Shown here one piece after another: positions 47,844-58,364 of a DNA stretch of 64,000 nt. This DNA is from Gnetum montanum (taxonomy: Eukaryota > Streptophyta > Gnetopsida > Gnetales > Gnetaceae). Below the pieces are notes generated by a model. The model worked only from the letters and a program-made list of their open reading frames with translations. It had not been told where the DNA came from and made no database searches. Positions within the stretch are counted from its first letter, which is position 1, and each line of letters starts with the position of its first letter. The DNA lies in assembly GCA_015680685.1 (NCBI GenBank), contig MNCI01023966.1, positions 30,978-94,977 on the forward strand. Reading direction: 5' to 3'. Position numbers and translations under genes: made by a program.

Positions 47844-47856
47844 AGTCATGGGGGTA

Positions 47857-48622
47857 TGATGAGCTGTGATATCACGTACGCGATATCACATCCACCACAC
47901 GATATTGTGTCCTGCCTCATCTTCTATGGCAGTTAGACTTAGACCCTTAGCCAGACTCTTGCAGTTTTGTTATTTTAGAGTTAGAATTATTTCTGTGTGC
48001 CCACAGTAGGAGTCATAGAGTGAACGGATCTTTATTCGAGCAATTTGTACCTGAGCACAATTTTGTGTACGGTAATAAAGATGAACTTTATGATAACCCT
48101 TGCAGCATACATATTAAGCTAATTAGTAATTAATGATTGTTTAATGCTTTCCTAGTTAATTAATATCTCTCTCAACCTTCAACCCCTTTAGTTAAATACA
48201 CTTAGTATGACCGCTTCGAGCATGCGTATAGTGCTTGGTAACTCAATAACGATTAGCATTTAGTAATTCCAACAACGTTGCACTAGTTCAGGATGTGTAC
48301 AACAAGTGGGAATGGATACTGGTGTTAGGAACATTTAGAACTTAGTTAGTGAATAGTTAATGTAAGTTGGCCACTTAGTTCTCTCTCCCTCTCCTTTATT
48401 AGCAGAAGACATAAAAAATATAAAAGCTATAAAAATTATATACCTCAAGCTTACTTAACCATACAACTGTGACAATACAAGTAAGTTTGGAAACACAACG
48501 ATTGATTAACCCTGAGTGTTTCATTAAGACACATAAGCACTTGGTCCTTGGATTTTAATCGGATCATGTGTGAAATGCTCGTATTCGTATGGTTGAGTGT
48601 AGGGGTACCTTGCCACTCATCA
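47857..48622 (+). repeat. Shared LTR (766 bp) followed by a second primer binding site
   Basis: Starts TGATGAGCTG, ends TGCCACTCATCA at 48611-48622. It is about 40 bp shorter than the 5' LTR; the TATAAATA segment after TCTTCTA is missing (near 47925). Preceded by a polypurine tract (47844-47854) and followed by a primer binding site (48623-48642), so it acts as both 3' LTR of one unit and 5' LTR of the next. Confidence 0.85.
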
Positions 48623-48978
48623 TTGGCGCTGTTGTCGAGGACTTAGTTGTTTGTGTGCTACGTAGAACATAGGAAATCATTCATATCGTTGGAACGTTAA
48701 AACGAACCCTTAGGGTTAATCAAAGGAAGACAAGACAACGGTACATTGCACACTGAACAAGACAAGATGTCTTCTTCTTTGCATAAGAGCACTTCACCAC
48801 CTAGGACTAACACAAGAGGTAGTCAGCGGCATAATACACATAACCAGAATCTGCCAGTTCCTCAACAGTTTCGTGTGGTATATACTCATCCTGATGAGTA
48901 TGTACCCGATTTCACCTTTATTCTCCACCAAGACGAACAACTGCGTTGGAGAGAATTGGAGGGTAACATAGGGTTCTT
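48623..48978 (+). pseudogene. Second copy of Athila-like leader and gag start, truncated
   Basis: Collinear with 42337-42690. ATG at 48767 gives MSSSLHKSTSPPRTNTRGSQ and runs open through FRVVYTHPDEYVPDFTFILH and ELEGNI, without the stops at the matching places of the first copy. Similarity ends near 48978 at a junction with an unrelated repeat; the ORF continues to 49069 only by chance. Confidence 0.75.
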
Positions 48979-49332
48979 CTTTGTCACCTCACCTCTGCAT
49001 CAGGTTTTTTGTTCTTCTAAAACAAAAATCATTTTTTGCCCTGTTTCTTCGTTTCCAAGTGAATTCTAGCCTTGTTTCTTTCATTTTTGAACACATATCA
49101 AGTCCGAGTGTCGCACAACATACAATTCTTCCACTTATAAATATATTATCACCTTCAGTGATAAACCTATTTTTGATAAGGCATGATATTGTATTTATAA
49201 TATCACATCTATGATATCTTATCTACAACATTGCAACTCTACATACATCATTGTTGAGGTGATGTAGTTGGTCATGTCACCCCTATAAATATCAACATTT
49301 TGTCACATAAATGAACAACTTTCATTCCAACC
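48979..49332 (+). repeat. Old LTR pieces, left of the LINE insertion
   Basis: 48979-49142 matches 36945-37143. At 49174 TGATAAGGCATG begins a sequence like the minus-strand LTR 33650-34513, with TATA-like CCCTATAAATATCAAC at 49290-49305. It is cut at 49332 by the LINE and goes on at 52047. Confidence 0.6.
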
Positions 49333-49585
49333 TTTTTTTTTCTGAAAAAGGTCAGGCGACTTTAATTTCAAAAATTACGAAGCGATACAATGGTACAGCG
49401 TGGGCCAGGGCTGCCAGCCTCACACCAGTCAAGGAAATCCCTGCCAAGGACACCCATCAACGACAAGGAGGCACACCCCCCCCCCCAAAGAAAACAGAGC
49501 CCACACCGTGGCAAGAAGAAGAGCCCACGCCGTGGTAGGATGAAACCCCACCCTGGTCCCCCAGTCCGCCCGCGTTGGCAACCGG

Positions 49586-51190
49586 TCAGGAGACGAGTAC
49601 AGGCCTTAATTGTTGCCCAGACTGGGCTGTCCCTTCCACCCTGCGACGTCTGTATTCGTCAATGATCTGGGCTATGCTGGTTCTACGATTGTCGGGGGCG
49701 CTCTCAACCCAAGCTCGCATTGGAAAGTTCGGGTTTTGTTCCCCGCGAAAGTCAGAAATGACAATATTGCGATCCTGCCTCTCCGTCTCGTGGCACTGAC
49801 CAGGGCGCATAAATTCCGTGGCGACGTCGAGGGGGGTGGTCCCGCCCTGCAAGGTGATCTCCCCACTCCCCTGCCGCGATCGCGTCTGTTGCTGAATAGG
49901 AGGTGCAGGGGTGGCGAGAGGAGCCATTGCGAAGGCAATTTCGTTCCATAGCCTCCAAAGTTTCCCTGCCAGGACTTTCGCGGGGGCGAGTGCCACCCCA
50001 TTAAAAAGGAGATCATTCCTGGCCCTCCATAGGACCCAAAGCCCCACCAGCGTTGCCGAGTTGCCTGAGAACTCTGGGGATCGGAGCCCCGCCCAACGCC
50101 AGAACTGCGTGGTTACCTGACACTCGCTCACAAAGTGCTTCTGCATTTCGGAATGCTGGTTGCACAGAGGGCACTGAGTATCAATGGCCATCCCCCGAGC
50201 CTGCAGCTCAGCGCGAACAGGGAGGGCTTGGTGGAGGATAAGCCACCCAAAGGCTTTAATTTTTTCCAGGAGGATACCCCTCCACAGCCGTTTCCAGCGC
50301 GGATCAGCTGGGAACATCTTCTGCAGGAGCTGCCGGGGGTGCAGGTGTATCTCCTCCCCGTTGCCCATCGTCCTTGCCTGGGTGCAGAGCTGCCGCCACA
50401 CGCGAGAGTCAGAATTGGCTGCCGTCCAGGGGCTGTATTTTGCCCACAGGATCTGCACCCAGAGGGAAGGGTCCTCTCTGTCTGTGGCCAGGCGTTGGAG
50501 GAGCCGATAACAACCCAGGGCCACTTCTAGGGAGAAGGGGAGAAGGCCAATGCCCCCCGCGTATTGGGGCCGCGCGATCTTAGACCAGGCCAAAAGATGC
50601 ATCTTTTTCCCCCCCTTTCCACCAGACCAAACGAAATTGCGGATTATCTGGTCAATCTTGTCGGTGACGCCGGGGGGCGGGGAGCCCATCGAGGCAGCGA
50701 ACCTCGCCATGGCCCCCAACACCGAAGACGCCAGCACCATTTTCCCCTTGCAAGACAGGAATGTGTTAGTCCAGTGGGCAGCTCGTTTCTGGATCCTTGC
50801 GATGAGCGCCTGCCAGGTTCGCGGCCTGTGCCAGTTATGCATGGGGATGCCCAGATACTTCGCTTCCGCCTCCACCGGGAGAATCCCCAGGATTTGCACA
50901 ATTTTTCTGCGCACCGCGGGGTGGGTGTGGGTGAAAAATACAGCCGATTTTCTGGGGTTTGGGACCAGGCCCACTTCGCGGTGCATCTGGTCCAGCGCCC
51001 GCAGAATCACCCTGGCCTGTGGAACCGTGGCCCTGGTGTAGAGCATGGTGTCATCCGCGAAGTGGGCGGAGAGACAATGGATGCCGTGCACATTTAACCC
51101 CACGGGGAGATCCATCGCCATCAGGAAGAGGAGCGGGGAGAGCGGGTCTCCTTGGCGCAGTCCGCGACCGGTCCCGTGAAAGCCCCACAA
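49586..51190 (-). pseudogene. LINE ORF2: RT palm/thumb and zf-RVT, 534-codon open frame
   Basis: Non-LTR reverse transcriptase that copies the element's RNA at a nicked genomic site. The open frame starts inside the RT domain: GRGLRQGDPLSPLLFLMAMD (about residues 8-27), the catalytic AHFADDTMLY with both aspartates kept (about residues 42-51), PNPRKSAVFF, KYLGIPMHNW (about residue 109), KMVLASSVLGAM, NFVWSGGKGGKKMHLLAWSK and GGIGLLPF. The zf-RVT motif CPLCNQHSEMQKHFVSEC follows (about residues 344-361). The C-terminal extension is rich in Arg and Gln. The frame begins at a Met in mid-domain, so this is not a true start. The rest of RT lies upstream in other frames (51190-51990). Several + strand ORFs over it are shadows caused by GC richness. 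Confidence 0.85.
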
Positions 51191-51990
51191 CTGCCCATCA
51201 ATGTCCAGCGAGTACCGCCCTCCTTTCTAAATCTGCAGGCAGAGGTCAACGAAGGCCGGTTCAAATCCTTTAGCGAGCAATACATACCTCAACGCGTCCC
51301 AACTAACAGAATCGTAGGCCTTAGTAATGTCCAGCTTAATGAACATGCCTGGAAGTTTGGCAATCCGAAGCAAGTGCTGGATCTCCTGGAGCAGCAGAAC
51401 CTAGTCCTGCAGGTGCCGTACCTTCGTGAACGCGGCCTGCTGTTCCCCACGAGCCGCGCCATAAGCGGTTGCATCCTGGCCACGAGCAGGCGAGAGAACA
51501 ACCGCAGTAAAGAGTTGCAAACCCCAATGGGGCGGAATTGACCGGGGGATGTAGGATTCTCCGTCTTCGGCTGCAAAACCATGCGCAAGTAATTGATTTC
51601 ATTTCGCACCTCTCTCTAGTCCAACATACGGTTAAAAGCGTCCAGGTTCTGGCCGAGCACATCCTCAAAATTTGTAAAACATTCAATGGGCCATCCATCT
51701 GGCCCAGGCGCCTTGTTCGCAGGCATTTTCTGCAGTGCCTCATGCATTTCCTGCCACGTGAATGGTTTCAGGAGCCTGAAATTATCGGCCGGGGTTAAGA
51801 CAGTCCCCACGGGCACCGAAACAGGGTTTGTTTGTCGCCACCCCCACACGTGCCTCCAGTATTGCAAGAGGCGCTCAGCACGCGGCGTCGAATCGCCCTG
51901 CAGGAGGCATTGGAGTGAGCCGTTCCGGGCACCGCAGTGAGCCTTGGTGGCTTGGAAGAAAAATTTTGTGTGGCGATCGCCCGCCTGCAG
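51190..51990 (-). pseudogene. LINE ORF2: RT fingers, broken by frameshifts
   Basis: Minus-strand pieces give MHEALQKMPANKAPGPDGWP (51700-51760), a stop near 51617, then TSPGQFRPIGVCNSLLRLF (51480-51550), and after a frameshift LGLPNFQ-type and KLDITKAYDSVSWDAL sequence leading into 51190. These are the first RT blocks of L1-type LINEs. At least one frameshift and two stops separate them from the long ORF, so the RT cannot be made in one piece. Confidence 0.75.
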
Positions 51991-52034
51991 CCACTACGTA
52001 CGGGCCCCGCTGGCGCCAGTACTCCTCCTCTACA

Positions 52035-52390
52035 TTCATTCCAACCTTAGGGAAACTCTTGCAGTTTGTTTTCTGTAGTTTATGCTTAACCATAGAGTGA
52101 ATGCCCACAGTGCGGTGTACATAGTTGAACAAAATCTTTATTTGAGTGGATTGTACTTAGGCACAATTCATGAACAACAATAAATATCGAGATTATTTTC
52201 CACCATTGCAGAATCCATTTAGTTTCTTTGTTTTAGTTAATTTTGTTATTTAATTTAATTTTCATTCCTTTAATATACTTACTTTAGCTTAATCTTTTAC
52301 ATTTCTCAAGCACTTTACTTAACTATATGTTTATGTTTGAGGATAAATATTGGTAAAAAGTATTTTGGGTTCCAACATCTACGGTTAACA
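52035..52390 (+). repeat. Target-site duplication and right half of the split LTR
   Basis: 52035-52046 is the second copy of TTCATTCCAACC. From 52047, TTAGGGAAACTCTTGCAGTT continues the LTR interrupted at 49332, matching R/U5 of the minus-strand LTR (GTAGTTTGTTTTCATGACAT...GAATGCTCATAGTGTGG in 34200-34340 reversed). No CTCATCA end was found, so the LTR is truncated near 52380-52390. Confidence 0.7.
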
Positions 52391-53195
52391 TGTAACAATA
52401 AATAACACTAACAGACCCTTTGCCTTATTAACATATATATATAATAACTACAAGAGGGTTTGCCCTTTTTTGCCAAAGAAGAGGAGGTAGTGGTTTGTGT
52501 TATTTGATTTGTCACAAATTTTTAGAATATTTTTCCTTCCTACGTTATGTATGCATATTAGACTGAAAGATTAAGGCAGGGTATGTTTTAGTTAAGCACC
52601 TTTTTTTTTTTCATATTCGTGGTAGCACTTGGATTAAAAGAAATGCATCAAATGAATTAGGATTTGTGAGTTTGGGGACGGGCTCGCAGGTGAAGACATG
52701 AATTAAAAAATAATGAAATATTTAATTATATTTTTAATTTTTTATATTTTACATTTATTAAATATTTTTTAATTTAAAATAAATTACAAATATTATCACA
52801 GAATCCTAAGTGCTTCTGTTCGCAGTCCCCCTTTGAGCATGCCCAATGTTTCTGGAATTCCCAGCACAGTGTAAAAGCAGTTGAAGTTGATTTTAGTTTA
52901 CTAAGCTGGCTCTTGAGCACTCAAAATAAACTGGATTCCCAAGCTACTTTGGACTTCTTTTTTCTTAAAATCCAACGATAGGAATTTTTTAAATAATATA
53001 TATATGAATCACTTTAAGAGCAACATTATGATCAACTGCCCGATCTTCCGAAGCAGCAATTGAAAACTAAGTTTGACAGAAACTCTCATTTTATTTATAA
53101 TTTAATCCCGTATACATAAAAGATGGTATGTTTTTATTATAATAGATTCAGACCAAAAGATCAGGATCTGAACGGACATGAAAATATTATAATGT
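52391..53195. other. Intergenic region
   Basis: AT-rich, with a short (AT)n near 52997-53005. A phrase with GGATTCCCAA...ACT near 52930-52955 is weakly like 63235-63270. No gene seen. Confidence 0.5.
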
Positions 53196-53519
53196 CTAGG
53201 CAGAGCAACAACGTAGCATGAAGCAGGCAACACAAGTGAGAAGTGAAATAATAACGTAAATACATAGCAAAACAGCCAGCGCCCACTTCCTTTTTGAAAT
53301 CGTCCACACCCCAATTCCATATTCCTCACGCTGTGCTTTCACAGAATTGAAGATTCCATCGCCGGCTGCAACTGTTCCGGCACCGAAAGCAGTGACGAGC
53401 AAGAGAAACAGCAACCATTTAGCAGCACAAGGTGGCATCCCGGAACTGCTGTATTGTTTAATGAGCATCAAAATCAGATTCCCTTGGAAATTCACCACCA
53501 TTTCCAACATGATAGCCAT
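53196..53519 (-). CDS. Small predicted membrane protein, unrecognised family
   Basis: An open frame of 107 codons from ATG 53519 (MAIMLEMVVNFQGN) to a stop at 53196-53198. It has a weak hydrophobic N-terminal stretch, a clear membrane segment (KWLLFLLLVTAFGAGTVAAG, about residues 31-50), a charged loop with KAQREEYGIGVWTISKRK, and a second membrane segment (WALAVLLCIYVIISLLTCVA, about residues 79-98), ending with RCC. Composition and even codon use look genuine, unlike the surrounding ORFs. It could be the last exon of a longer gene; upstream an in-frame stop lies 24 bases before the ATG. A CASP-like or other four-helix membrane family is possible but not shown. Its start region is duplicated at 55158-55261. 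Confidence 0.5.
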   Translation of the reverse strand: MAIMLEMVVNFQGNLILMLIKQYSSSGMPPCAAKWLLFLLLVTAFGAGTVAAGDGIFNSVKAQREEYGIGVWTISKRKWALAVLLCIYVIISLLTCVACFMLRCCSA

Positions 53520-53529
53520 GGCAAGCAAG

Positions 53530-55157
53530 CACCAGTAGTATTAGCAAAGAGAAAGCTAAGGTAAACAAACGATATGAACACTATTCTTAATTGAACAAGC
53601 CTGAACTATTCAATCTGTAAACATTATAAACAAACAATCTCTATTATATATAGCGTGAAAAAACATCCACTGATATATATGCTGCAGCCACTGACATCAC
53701 TGTGCAAACAAGACACAAAACCTGCTGCTGCAGACACAGAATACCATTCTCTTCGGGCAAAGCCATGTTTGGCTATTGAAACAGCCAACACGTATTTTTT
53801 CTGGTTTTTACTTCTCGTAAAAATTGGACACTGTAAAACAGGTGGCATACCAGTAGAAGTAAAAACGCATATCCTACGTATATGTTGTCCGTGAAATGTC
53901 GAAAACACAAAAAAGCAAGTAAGGTCGTGGCAAGTTGCTCCTTTGTTTTTTTCCTCTTTAAGGGGGTGGAAAAAGCAACAGCAGCGTGTACGACACGCTG
54001 CAGTGCTTCAATTTTCGGAATGTTTTTTCAATAAACAATTAATTTATTTTACCCTGGAGGATTTCAAAATTGCACGGCAACCAAAACGGGTGTGATTGAA
54101 TTGAATTTATAAACAAAAAGCACTACATATAAATATAAATAGTTATCATATTTAAATATTGTTTCATAATTCAAACTTTAATTATCTTAATAGAAGAAGA
54201 TAAACAAATAGTATCAACTATCATTACTATGTTGGTAACTGCAATCAAATTTGATTTATCAAATGTTAAGAACAATGACTTCATCATCATCTTTATCATT
54301 AAGAGTCTCGTAATTAGGGATGGCCACATTCACAAGATGACATTCATTAAGAAATTGAAAACTAGAATTCACAAATGTGGAATCTCAAAATATAGAAATA
54401 GGGGAAAACTTGCTTATAAATTGCAGCTAAGTAAAACAAAAGATGCAGAGGAGTCATGTTTGATGAATCAATTTTCACGCATTCTACATACGTCTTAGAA
54501 AGATTGGGGACACGTCCTCGTCGTTGAAAGTTTTGGGACACGTCTTCATCCTCCAAAAGTCATAAACCATGAAATTTTCCAGTCGCTGCCTAACACTATG
54601 GTCTAACAAGATATATGATGCAAATAGAAAAACCATCGTTCGGTCCGCAGCAACGTCAAAAGATGAGGTACATGCAGAATTGAAATGTAAAATGTGAAAA
54701 ACAAACCAGTTATTTTGCATTGAAAGGCACAAACTGCAGAGAGAGTTGTATAGATTACGTACATTTTATTTAATAAATAGTAGAAAAGGTTTTTTATCAT
54801 TTAAGTTTTATAAGTTTGGTATATTTAAAAATATATTTTATAAAAAGTTACAAGACAATAAGTAGAGTAATTTGAAAATTTTAAAATTGATACATTTATT
54901 AAATTATAAAATTTCACATTACATGTGATGTAAAATTTTGTAATTCCAAAACCTTTGTTGAAGAGCAAGGTTGCAACTTGCATAACTTAGGCAACTTAGG
55001 CTTGAGTTTTATTGATAGTTAGTAATGACTCTAATTTAACTCTGAAATCAGTGAATAACAAATTTAATGTTGATTTGTAAAAGAGCCAAGATGGTGTTAT
55101 AAAATTAACATCACTTGGAGAATCCACCCACGGTCACGGCCATGAACATATAGCAAA
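53530..55157. other. Intergenic region, AT-rich
   Basis: Short ORFs on both strands (53624-53908, 54229-54498, 54362-54556, 54484-54732) overlap each other and show no family features. A 29 bp tandem pair GGGACACGTC(C/T)TC is at 54507-54560. No gene supported. Confidence 0.5.
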
Positions 55158-55261
55158 TTCCAACATGATAGCCATGGCAAGCAAGCACTAGTAGTGTTAG
55201 GAAAGAGAAAGTGAAGGTAAACAAACGATATGAACACTATTCTCAATTCAACAAGCCTGAC
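55158..55261 (-). repeat. Partial copy of the membrane-protein gene start
   Basis: About 104 bp match 53501-53604 at roughly 90 percent, covering the ATG region (CCATGGCTATCATGTTGGAA on the minus strand) and upstream sequence. After the shared start the frame goes to a stop within a few codons, so the copy is non-coding. The 55097-55279 ORF is in another frame. Confidence 0.7.
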
Positions 55262-55547
55262 CTCTTTACTATGGCACATAATCGGAGAGTTTTCTTAGAA
55301 ATTGCATAAAAAGTTTTTAAAAAAATCCGTATAAATTTGTATTTTGACGGCCCGACTTATACTATTTAGCTTTAAGCGTTCACATCAGCGCAAAGTTTAA
55401 TTTTAGATTTTTAATTGATTATTTTGATGAAGAAAAAAGATCAGACTAACGTATATGTATGGGCAAGCAACCATTTTTGGTATATGTCCTTAAGACCATG
55501 CTTGAGAAATACTTCTAAGAAAATCACTGAGCACTGACATCCAGTCT

Positions 55548-55668
55548 ACAAACAGGAAAAACCTGCCGCAAAAGGGCAAAAAAAATATACAAACAGGAAA
55601 AACCTGCCGCAAAAGGGAAAAAAAAATATACAAACAGGAAAAACCTGCCGCAAAAGGAACAAAAAAAC
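55548..55668. repeat. Tandem repeat, 3 x 41 bp
   Basis: Units start at 55548, 55589 and 55630 with ACAAACAGGAAAAACCTGCC and end in an A-run. Each unit contains CAGGAAAAACCTG, an inverted repeat (CAGG...CCTG). Units are nearly identical, so the array is recent. Confidence 0.9.
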
Positions 55669-55679
55669 AAGGGATCTTT

Positions 55680-56269
55680 AAAGATCAAAAAGCAAAGCAT
55701 GATTTGGTTATATTAAAAAGCCAAATAATCCCTACCAGATCTGCTTCTGACTCTTAAAAAAAAACTAAAATAAAAATGGAAACTTTTATCTACTGGTTGT
55801 GGAAAAGCGAGTAAGTTAATTTTGTTTTTTCCATTTTCTTTCTCTCTTCAAAGTTCTGAAAAGGCAAACAACAGCATAAAACGACGGGTTTGCTATTCAT
55901 AGGCAAACGATGAAAGCTTCATATATGACACCTGTAAATCATGGAATAAGTACTTTAAAGTTAAGTTTTAGAAGAGTGAGGACGGGTGTTACATGAACTT
56001 CTCCGAAATTTCTCAAAGTCGATCCATACGCCCAAGAATATTTTGCAATATCAACCGGGGTTCATTGAACTTGCTCTCCACTGGAGGTTACAGTTAACAA
56101 AACTAAATCACGCTCCGGAAAAGGTAACTAAATTAGTTTAGTGACTTTTTATTTGGATAAAATTTGTCTTGGATGTGGCAATTTGGGAACTTCTCAAGGA
56201 AGAAAAGGGAAGGAATAAAAAAGCTCTTAATCTCTATTTTACAGAGAAGAAAAGAAAATGAAGACTTGT
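55680..56269. other. Intergenic flank of the copia element
   Basis: No ORF or repeat recognised. Near 56260 AAAATGAAGAC is an inverted echo of the LTR start sequence. Confidence 0.5.
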
Positions 56270-56851
56270 TGTTATAATCAGATCTGAAAACAATTAGATC
56301 TGAAAATACACTACAAATGCTCTAGAGAAATTATTAGAACCCTACGGATCTGAATAAATCATCATTAATGGCAAAATATTACATCTAAATCACTCTCAAA
56401 ATGTTCTAAACTCTAGCAAACATTTGCTGTGATAACAAAATGAAAACAGAATGAAAACAGTAAAAATAGCACAAGAACACAGACAGTTATGTGGTTCAGG
56501 CTCTTTTTCTCTACTTTTACAACAATGCTGGTCTGCTTTCTATTTTTGTAACTTTTCCAAACACCCAATTTGTTATTCCAACATATCGCAGATTGACAAG
56601 GTAAAACCTTGATATAATGCTTTCACTTCAAAGCACACACTAAAGGCTACACCAAGTCTTCTATTTATGAAGAAACATGATGACCAAACCCCAATCTTAA
56701 TACATGTGGGATAAAACACCAAGCCTCCTATTTATGAGAAAACATGAGGACCAAACCCCAATTCTAATACATGTGGGATAAAACACATCCCCACATCAAC
56801 TGCAACATAAAAAGAAATACAACAATTAATGTATTTGTCTTTTTGAAGACA
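56270..56851 (-). repeat. 3' LTR of the copia element (582 bp)
   Basis: On the minus strand starts TGTCTTC and ends TATAACA. It carries an internal duplication of about 70 bp (56651-56718 and 56720-56788, each with CTATTTATGA and ACATGTGGGATAAAACAC) that is single in the 5' LTR, which explains most of the length difference. Confidence 0.85.
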
Positions 56852-56899
56852 AATCTAACCAGCCTTTAAGAAATGTGCACATTAAGCTTCAGTTATTCT

Positions 56900-58264
56900 A
56901 AGCTTCTTCCTATAGAAAATGTGTTTTTCAGTTATCACTGGTTTTGTTAAAGCATCAGCAATGTTAAGCTTTGTATGGACCTTTTGAACATGCACCAAGC
57001 CATCCTATATGATTTCTCTTATGAAGTGGAATCAGACATCTATATGTTTTGTCCTAGCATGAAAGGCAGAATTCTTTGCAAGATGGATTGCACTCAAACT
57101 ATCACAAAACACACCATACCTTTGTTGTTTTAATCCAAGAGACTGCAAAAATCTCTTCATCCATAACATCTCCTTGCATGCTTCTATGAGGGCTACGTAC
57201 TTTGATTCAGTTGTAGATAAAGTTACTAGTGATTGTAAACGTGACAACCAACTCACTGCTGCACCACCAAAAATAAATGTGTAGCATGTAGAAGATCATC
57301 TTGTATCATGATCAACAACAAAGTTTGCATCTACAAAACCTTCAATGTGCATATTAGCATCTCCAAAACATAAGCAATGCGCTTTTGTACCCTTTAAATA
57401 TTTTAAAATCCATTTGACAGCTAACCAGTGATTTCACCCATAGTTGGTCATAAATTTAGTAACTACTCCAACGACATAAGCAATATCAAGGTGTGTACAA
57501 ACCATGGCATACATCAATGATCCAACAACAGAAGTATATGAGATATTTTTAACCTTTTCAAAATCCTCTTTTGACTTTAGATAGTCCTTCTTTGATAAAT
57601 TAAATTATGCTAAAAAAGGTGTACTTACAGGTTTTGCATCCTCCATGTTGAAATGCTTTAGAACCTTTCCAATGTAATCTACTTGACTCAACCATAGCTT
57701 CTTCCTTTTTCTATCCCTGTAAATATTCATACCAAGAATTTTCTTTGCCTATTCCAAATCTGTCATAGCAAATTCTTTGCCCATTTCCAATTTTAAATGT
57801 TTTATCTCTGCTATATCATTTCCAGCAATTAGCATATCATCAACATACAACAACAACACTGTAAATTTACCTAAAATATCTCCAAAAAAATACACACAAT
57901 GGTCTAGGTTGTTTTTCTGATAAGATAGCTTCTTCATGAAAGTATCAAACCTTTTATACCACTGCCTAGGGGCTTGTTTCAAACTATATAAACTCTTTTT
58001 CAGTTTACAAACCAGACCTAAACCTTGTTGTTCTTCATACCCTTCTGGTTGTTTTATGTAAATTTCCTTCTCCAAATTTTCATGGAGGAATGCTATTTTT
58101 ATATCAAGTTGTTCCAACTCTAAGTCCATGCAGGCCACCAATGATAGCACTAAACGTATAGAAGAGTATTTTACTACTGGAGAAAAAATTTCTTGAAAGT
58201 CAATACTTGGTTTCTGTGCATAGCCTTTCACCACTAACCCAGCCTTAAAACGTTTTTTCCCCAT
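56900..58264 (-). pseudogene. Copia reverse transcriptase and RNase H
   Basis: The open part 57749-58264 begins RFKAGLVVKGYAQKPSIDFQ and holds FSPVVKYSSIRLVLSLVA, QLDIKIAFLHENLEKEIYI, SLYSLKQAPRQWYKRFD and the intact catalytic LLLYVDDMLIAGND. Further on are AKKILGMNIYRDRKRKKLWL, GSLMYAMVCTHLDIAY, and RNase H with GFVDANFV, LSTTESKYVALIEACKEM (57190-57240) and CDSLSAIHLAKN. The end is ADALTKPV near 56930. Stops near 57750, 57600 and 57430 break it. The nuclear role is conversion of element RNA to cDNA. Confidence 0.85.
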
Positions 58265-58364
58265 TTGCCTATGATTTAATTCTGTATAGCCACCTACACT
58301 CCAAGGGTTTTCTCCTTTTTGGCAACTGAACTAGCTCCCACATTTTGTTTTGTTGAAGTGATTC

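Larger units (their letters stand above)
41530..48622 (+). mobile_element. Athila-like element with gag and protease only (TR-GAG-like)
   Basis: LTRs 41530-42336 and 47857-48622 share the start TGATGAG, the end CTCATCA and collinear sequence throughout. The internal region (5.5 kb) has a primer-binding site, gag and a protease remnant, then about 2.3 kb with no RT, RNase H or integrase. A polypurine tract lies just before the second LTR. The second LTR is itself followed by another primer-binding site and gag start, so the order is LTR-internal-LTR-internal. Such a copy would need enzymes from elsewhere. Confidence 0.8.
49333..52034 (-). mobile_element. GC-rich 5'-truncated LINE (L1-type) with target-site duplication
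   Basis: A 2.7 kb minus-strand insertion. On the + strand it begins with a T-run (49333-49341, the poly(A) tail) and ends at 52034. TTCATTCCAACC occurs at 49321-49332 and again at 52035-52046, and the next TT also agrees, so the duplication is 12-14 bp, as expected of target-primed reverse transcription. GC content is clearly higher than that of the flanks. It splits an LTR. It contains RT and zf-RVT coding sequence but no endonuclease, because of 5' truncation. Confidence 0.9.

Noticed and set aside
50184-51097. Several + strand ORFs of 100-177 codons over the GC-rich LINE
   Set aside because: They overlap the clearly conserved minus-strand RT frame and have no family features. High GC makes long shadow frames likely.
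54229-54732. Ankyrin-like word TPLHLLFYLAA in a minus ORF
   Set aside because: One short match only, no repeat structure, and overlapping frames on both strands.
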